This document shows positions 62,842 through 64,000 of a stretch of DNA of 64,000 bases, piece by piece. The notes beneath the pieces were generated by a model. The model was given only the letters and a program-made list of their open reading frames with translations, was not told the DNA's origin and searched no databases. This DNA is from Carboxylicivirga caseinilyticus (GTDB taxonomy: Bacteria; Bacteroidota; Bacteroidia; Bacteroidales; Marinilabiliaceae): the NCBI GenBank assembly GCA_025499705.1, contig JAFMVE010000020.1, positions 1 to 64,000 on the forward strand, read 5' to 3'. The position numbers and the translations under genes are program-made. Numbering within the stretch: position 1 is the first letter of the stretch; each line of letters begins with the position of its first letter.

Positions 62842-64000
62842 TTATTCTTTCACCTCTTCCATCATAACTTCAACAGCCTTTTCTAACTGCTCATCTCTAC
62901 CTGATGTCATAATCTCATAGGTATTTTTAACCTTCACATCTGGTTCTAATTGCGAATTTTCAAGATACTGTCCATTCATATCTTTGGCTCCTACTTGCGG
63001 AATACCAAAAACCAATGAAGGGTCCTGCATACGCTCCCACCAAACTGCAGTCATTGTACCAGGCACAGGCATTCCTATTAATTTACCAATTTCCAAAGCA
63101 TGATACGCAAATGGGAAAGCATGCGCATCAGAGTAGTTTCCTTCACTCATAAGTACACAGGATGGTTTATTCCATTTAGCAATGGGTTCTGAACCAAAGA
63201 AACGTCCACCTGGATAATAATCAACATATCGCTTACCACTTAAAAAAGTTACCAAATCATCGTGCAACCAGCCACCACCATTAAAGCGGGTATCAACAAT
63301 TAAAGCCTTTTTATCATGATTACGGCCTAAAACTTCAGAGTAGAACTCACGGAAACTTGGAGAATCCATTCCTCTTACATGGACATAACCAATGGTGCCA
63401 TTCGATAGTTTTTCCGTCTCCTCTCTCCTGTTTTTTATCCATCGTTCATATAACAACTGATCTTCCTGACCTTGTGTAATTGGTTTAACTGTTTCATTCC
63501 ATCTTTGTCCACTAGCAGGGCTGTATAAACCTAGCAACGTTGGTTTACCTGCTTTATGATTCATTATTTTATACTTATTAGCATTGGTAACCTGAACACC
63601 ATCAATCTTTTCGATAATTACTCCTGTAGCTATTTTAGATTCATCATCCACTACCGGACTTTTGTCCATTACCTCTGTAATTTTTAGACCTAATCCATCG
63701 TAATTATTATCATAAAATAAACCTAAATGAGCTGTCTGATCACCTCCCTTTGCACTATGATAATAGCGACAACCAGTATGAGATCCATTCATTTCACCCA
63801 GCAATTCACTCATCATTTCTGAGAAATCGTAATTATTACTGATGAAAGGTAAAAACCTGGAATACTCACTCTTATAAAACTCCCAATCAACATTATGCAA
63901 ATCACTACGATACCACTTTCGCATCACCTGACGCCAGGCATGTTCAAGCATTGCTTCTCTTTCACCTTGAGTGTCCAGGTACATTTCGGCCTTGTAACTT
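62842..64000 (-). CDS. Tricorn-like/S41 peptidase, C-terminal part (cut by window end)
   Basis: At least 386 codons; the frame runs open to the window end, so the N-terminus is outside. Visible order: tricorn core segment (EAMLEHAWRQVMRKWYRSDLHNVDWEFYKSEYSRFLPFI), a PDZ-like domain (GLGLKITEVMDKSPVVDDESKIATGVIIEKIDGVQV), and the S41 catalytic domain with GTIGYVHVRGM, LIVDTRFNGGG and the Ser nucleophile in GNYSDAHAFPFAYHALEIGKLIG. Complete family members of ~1050-1100 residues have a WD40/TolB-like propeller in front. It probably degrades peptides in the periplasm. The Met at 63984 is internal, not the start. Confidence 0.88.
   Translation of the reverse strand, partial: SYKAEMYLDTQGEREAMLEHAWRQVMRKWYRSDLHNVDWEFYKSEYSRFLPFISNNYDFSEMMSELLGEMNGSHTGCRYYHSAKGGDQTAHLGLFYDNNYDGLGLKITEVMDKSPVVDDESKIATGVIIEKIDGVQVTNANKYKIMNHKAGKPTLLGLYSPASGQRWNETVKPITQGQEDQLLYERWIKNRREETEKLSNGTIGYVHVRGMDSPSFREFYSEVLGRNHDKKALIVDTRFNGGGWLHDDLVTFLSGKRYVDYYPGGRFFGSEPIAKWNKPSCVLMSEGNYSDAHAFPFAYHALEIGKLIGMPVPGTMTAVWWERMQDPSLVFGIPQVGAKDMNGQYLENSQLEPDVKVKNTYEIMTSGRDEQLEKAVEVMMEEVKE

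Overview
The window looks like a low-GC chromosome segment of a Bacteroidota bacterium, probably of the Bacteroidales/Marinilabiliales kind. The evidence is a SusC/SusD pair with HTH-linked sensor, many lipoproteins and 'AQ'-ending signal peptides, a FISUMP-domain protein, a separate proposed homoserine kinase in the thr operon, and repeated use of the Bacteroidota promoter -7 element TAnnTTTG instead of a sigma70 box. The species cannot be named from the sequence.

Layout. 1-7.2 kb: housekeeping (folD, ffh), an NAD(P)H oxidoreductase, a SNF2 helicase and a DUF2807-type protein. 7.2-8.9 kb: an intact tRNA-Arg(ACG), preceded by a broken copy of its own 5' third that carries a 32-nt palindromic insert, then a PIN-like nuclease gene. 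9.2-17.2 kb: an accessory block with a LuxR-type response regulator, a 7TM histidine kinase and several unrecognised genes. Two genes in this block share an identical inverted repeat at the same distance from a -7 box, which looks like a small regulon of the adjacent two-component system. 17.3-22.2 kb: SGNH hydrolase, glycine-zipper membrane protein, sulfatase, degenerate nucleotidyltransferase, acetylxylan-esterase-like hydrolase. 22.3-24.7 kb: Crp/Fnr regulator, NTF2-like protein, YceI, azoreductase.

24.7-40.9 kb: a polysaccharide utilisation locus read leftwards (SusC, SusD, LamG lipoprotein, two PF10091/GH144-type enzymes, GH3 beta-glucosidase, esterase). A divergent one-component membrane-spanning regulator (beta-propeller, Y_Y_Y, TM, LuxR HTH) faces it. 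The enzyme set suggests beta-1,2-glucan as substrate (inference). 41-45.5 kb: a small STAS-like protein, ahpC-ahpF separated by an attenuator-like hairpin, and an MFS exporter. 45.6-55.4 kb: hrpB, a TPR protein, the thrA-homoserine kinase-thrC operon, and an orphan sugar-binding lipoprotein. The thr leader encodes a 19-residue peptide with six threonines, which suggests threonine-sensing control. 55.5-64 kb: an AddA/RecB-like helicase-nuclease, a MCP-like protein, a flavin reductase, a decayed secreted-protein gene, pyrBI, a candidate ~175-nt RNA with its own promoter and terminator, and a tricorn/S41 protease cut by the window end.

Most noteworthy signals: the Thr-rich leader upstream of thrA, the shared operator in the two-component region, the interrupted tRNA fragment, and the stand-alone transcript upstream of pyrB. 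I saw no CRISPR array, IS element, rRNA or replication origin.
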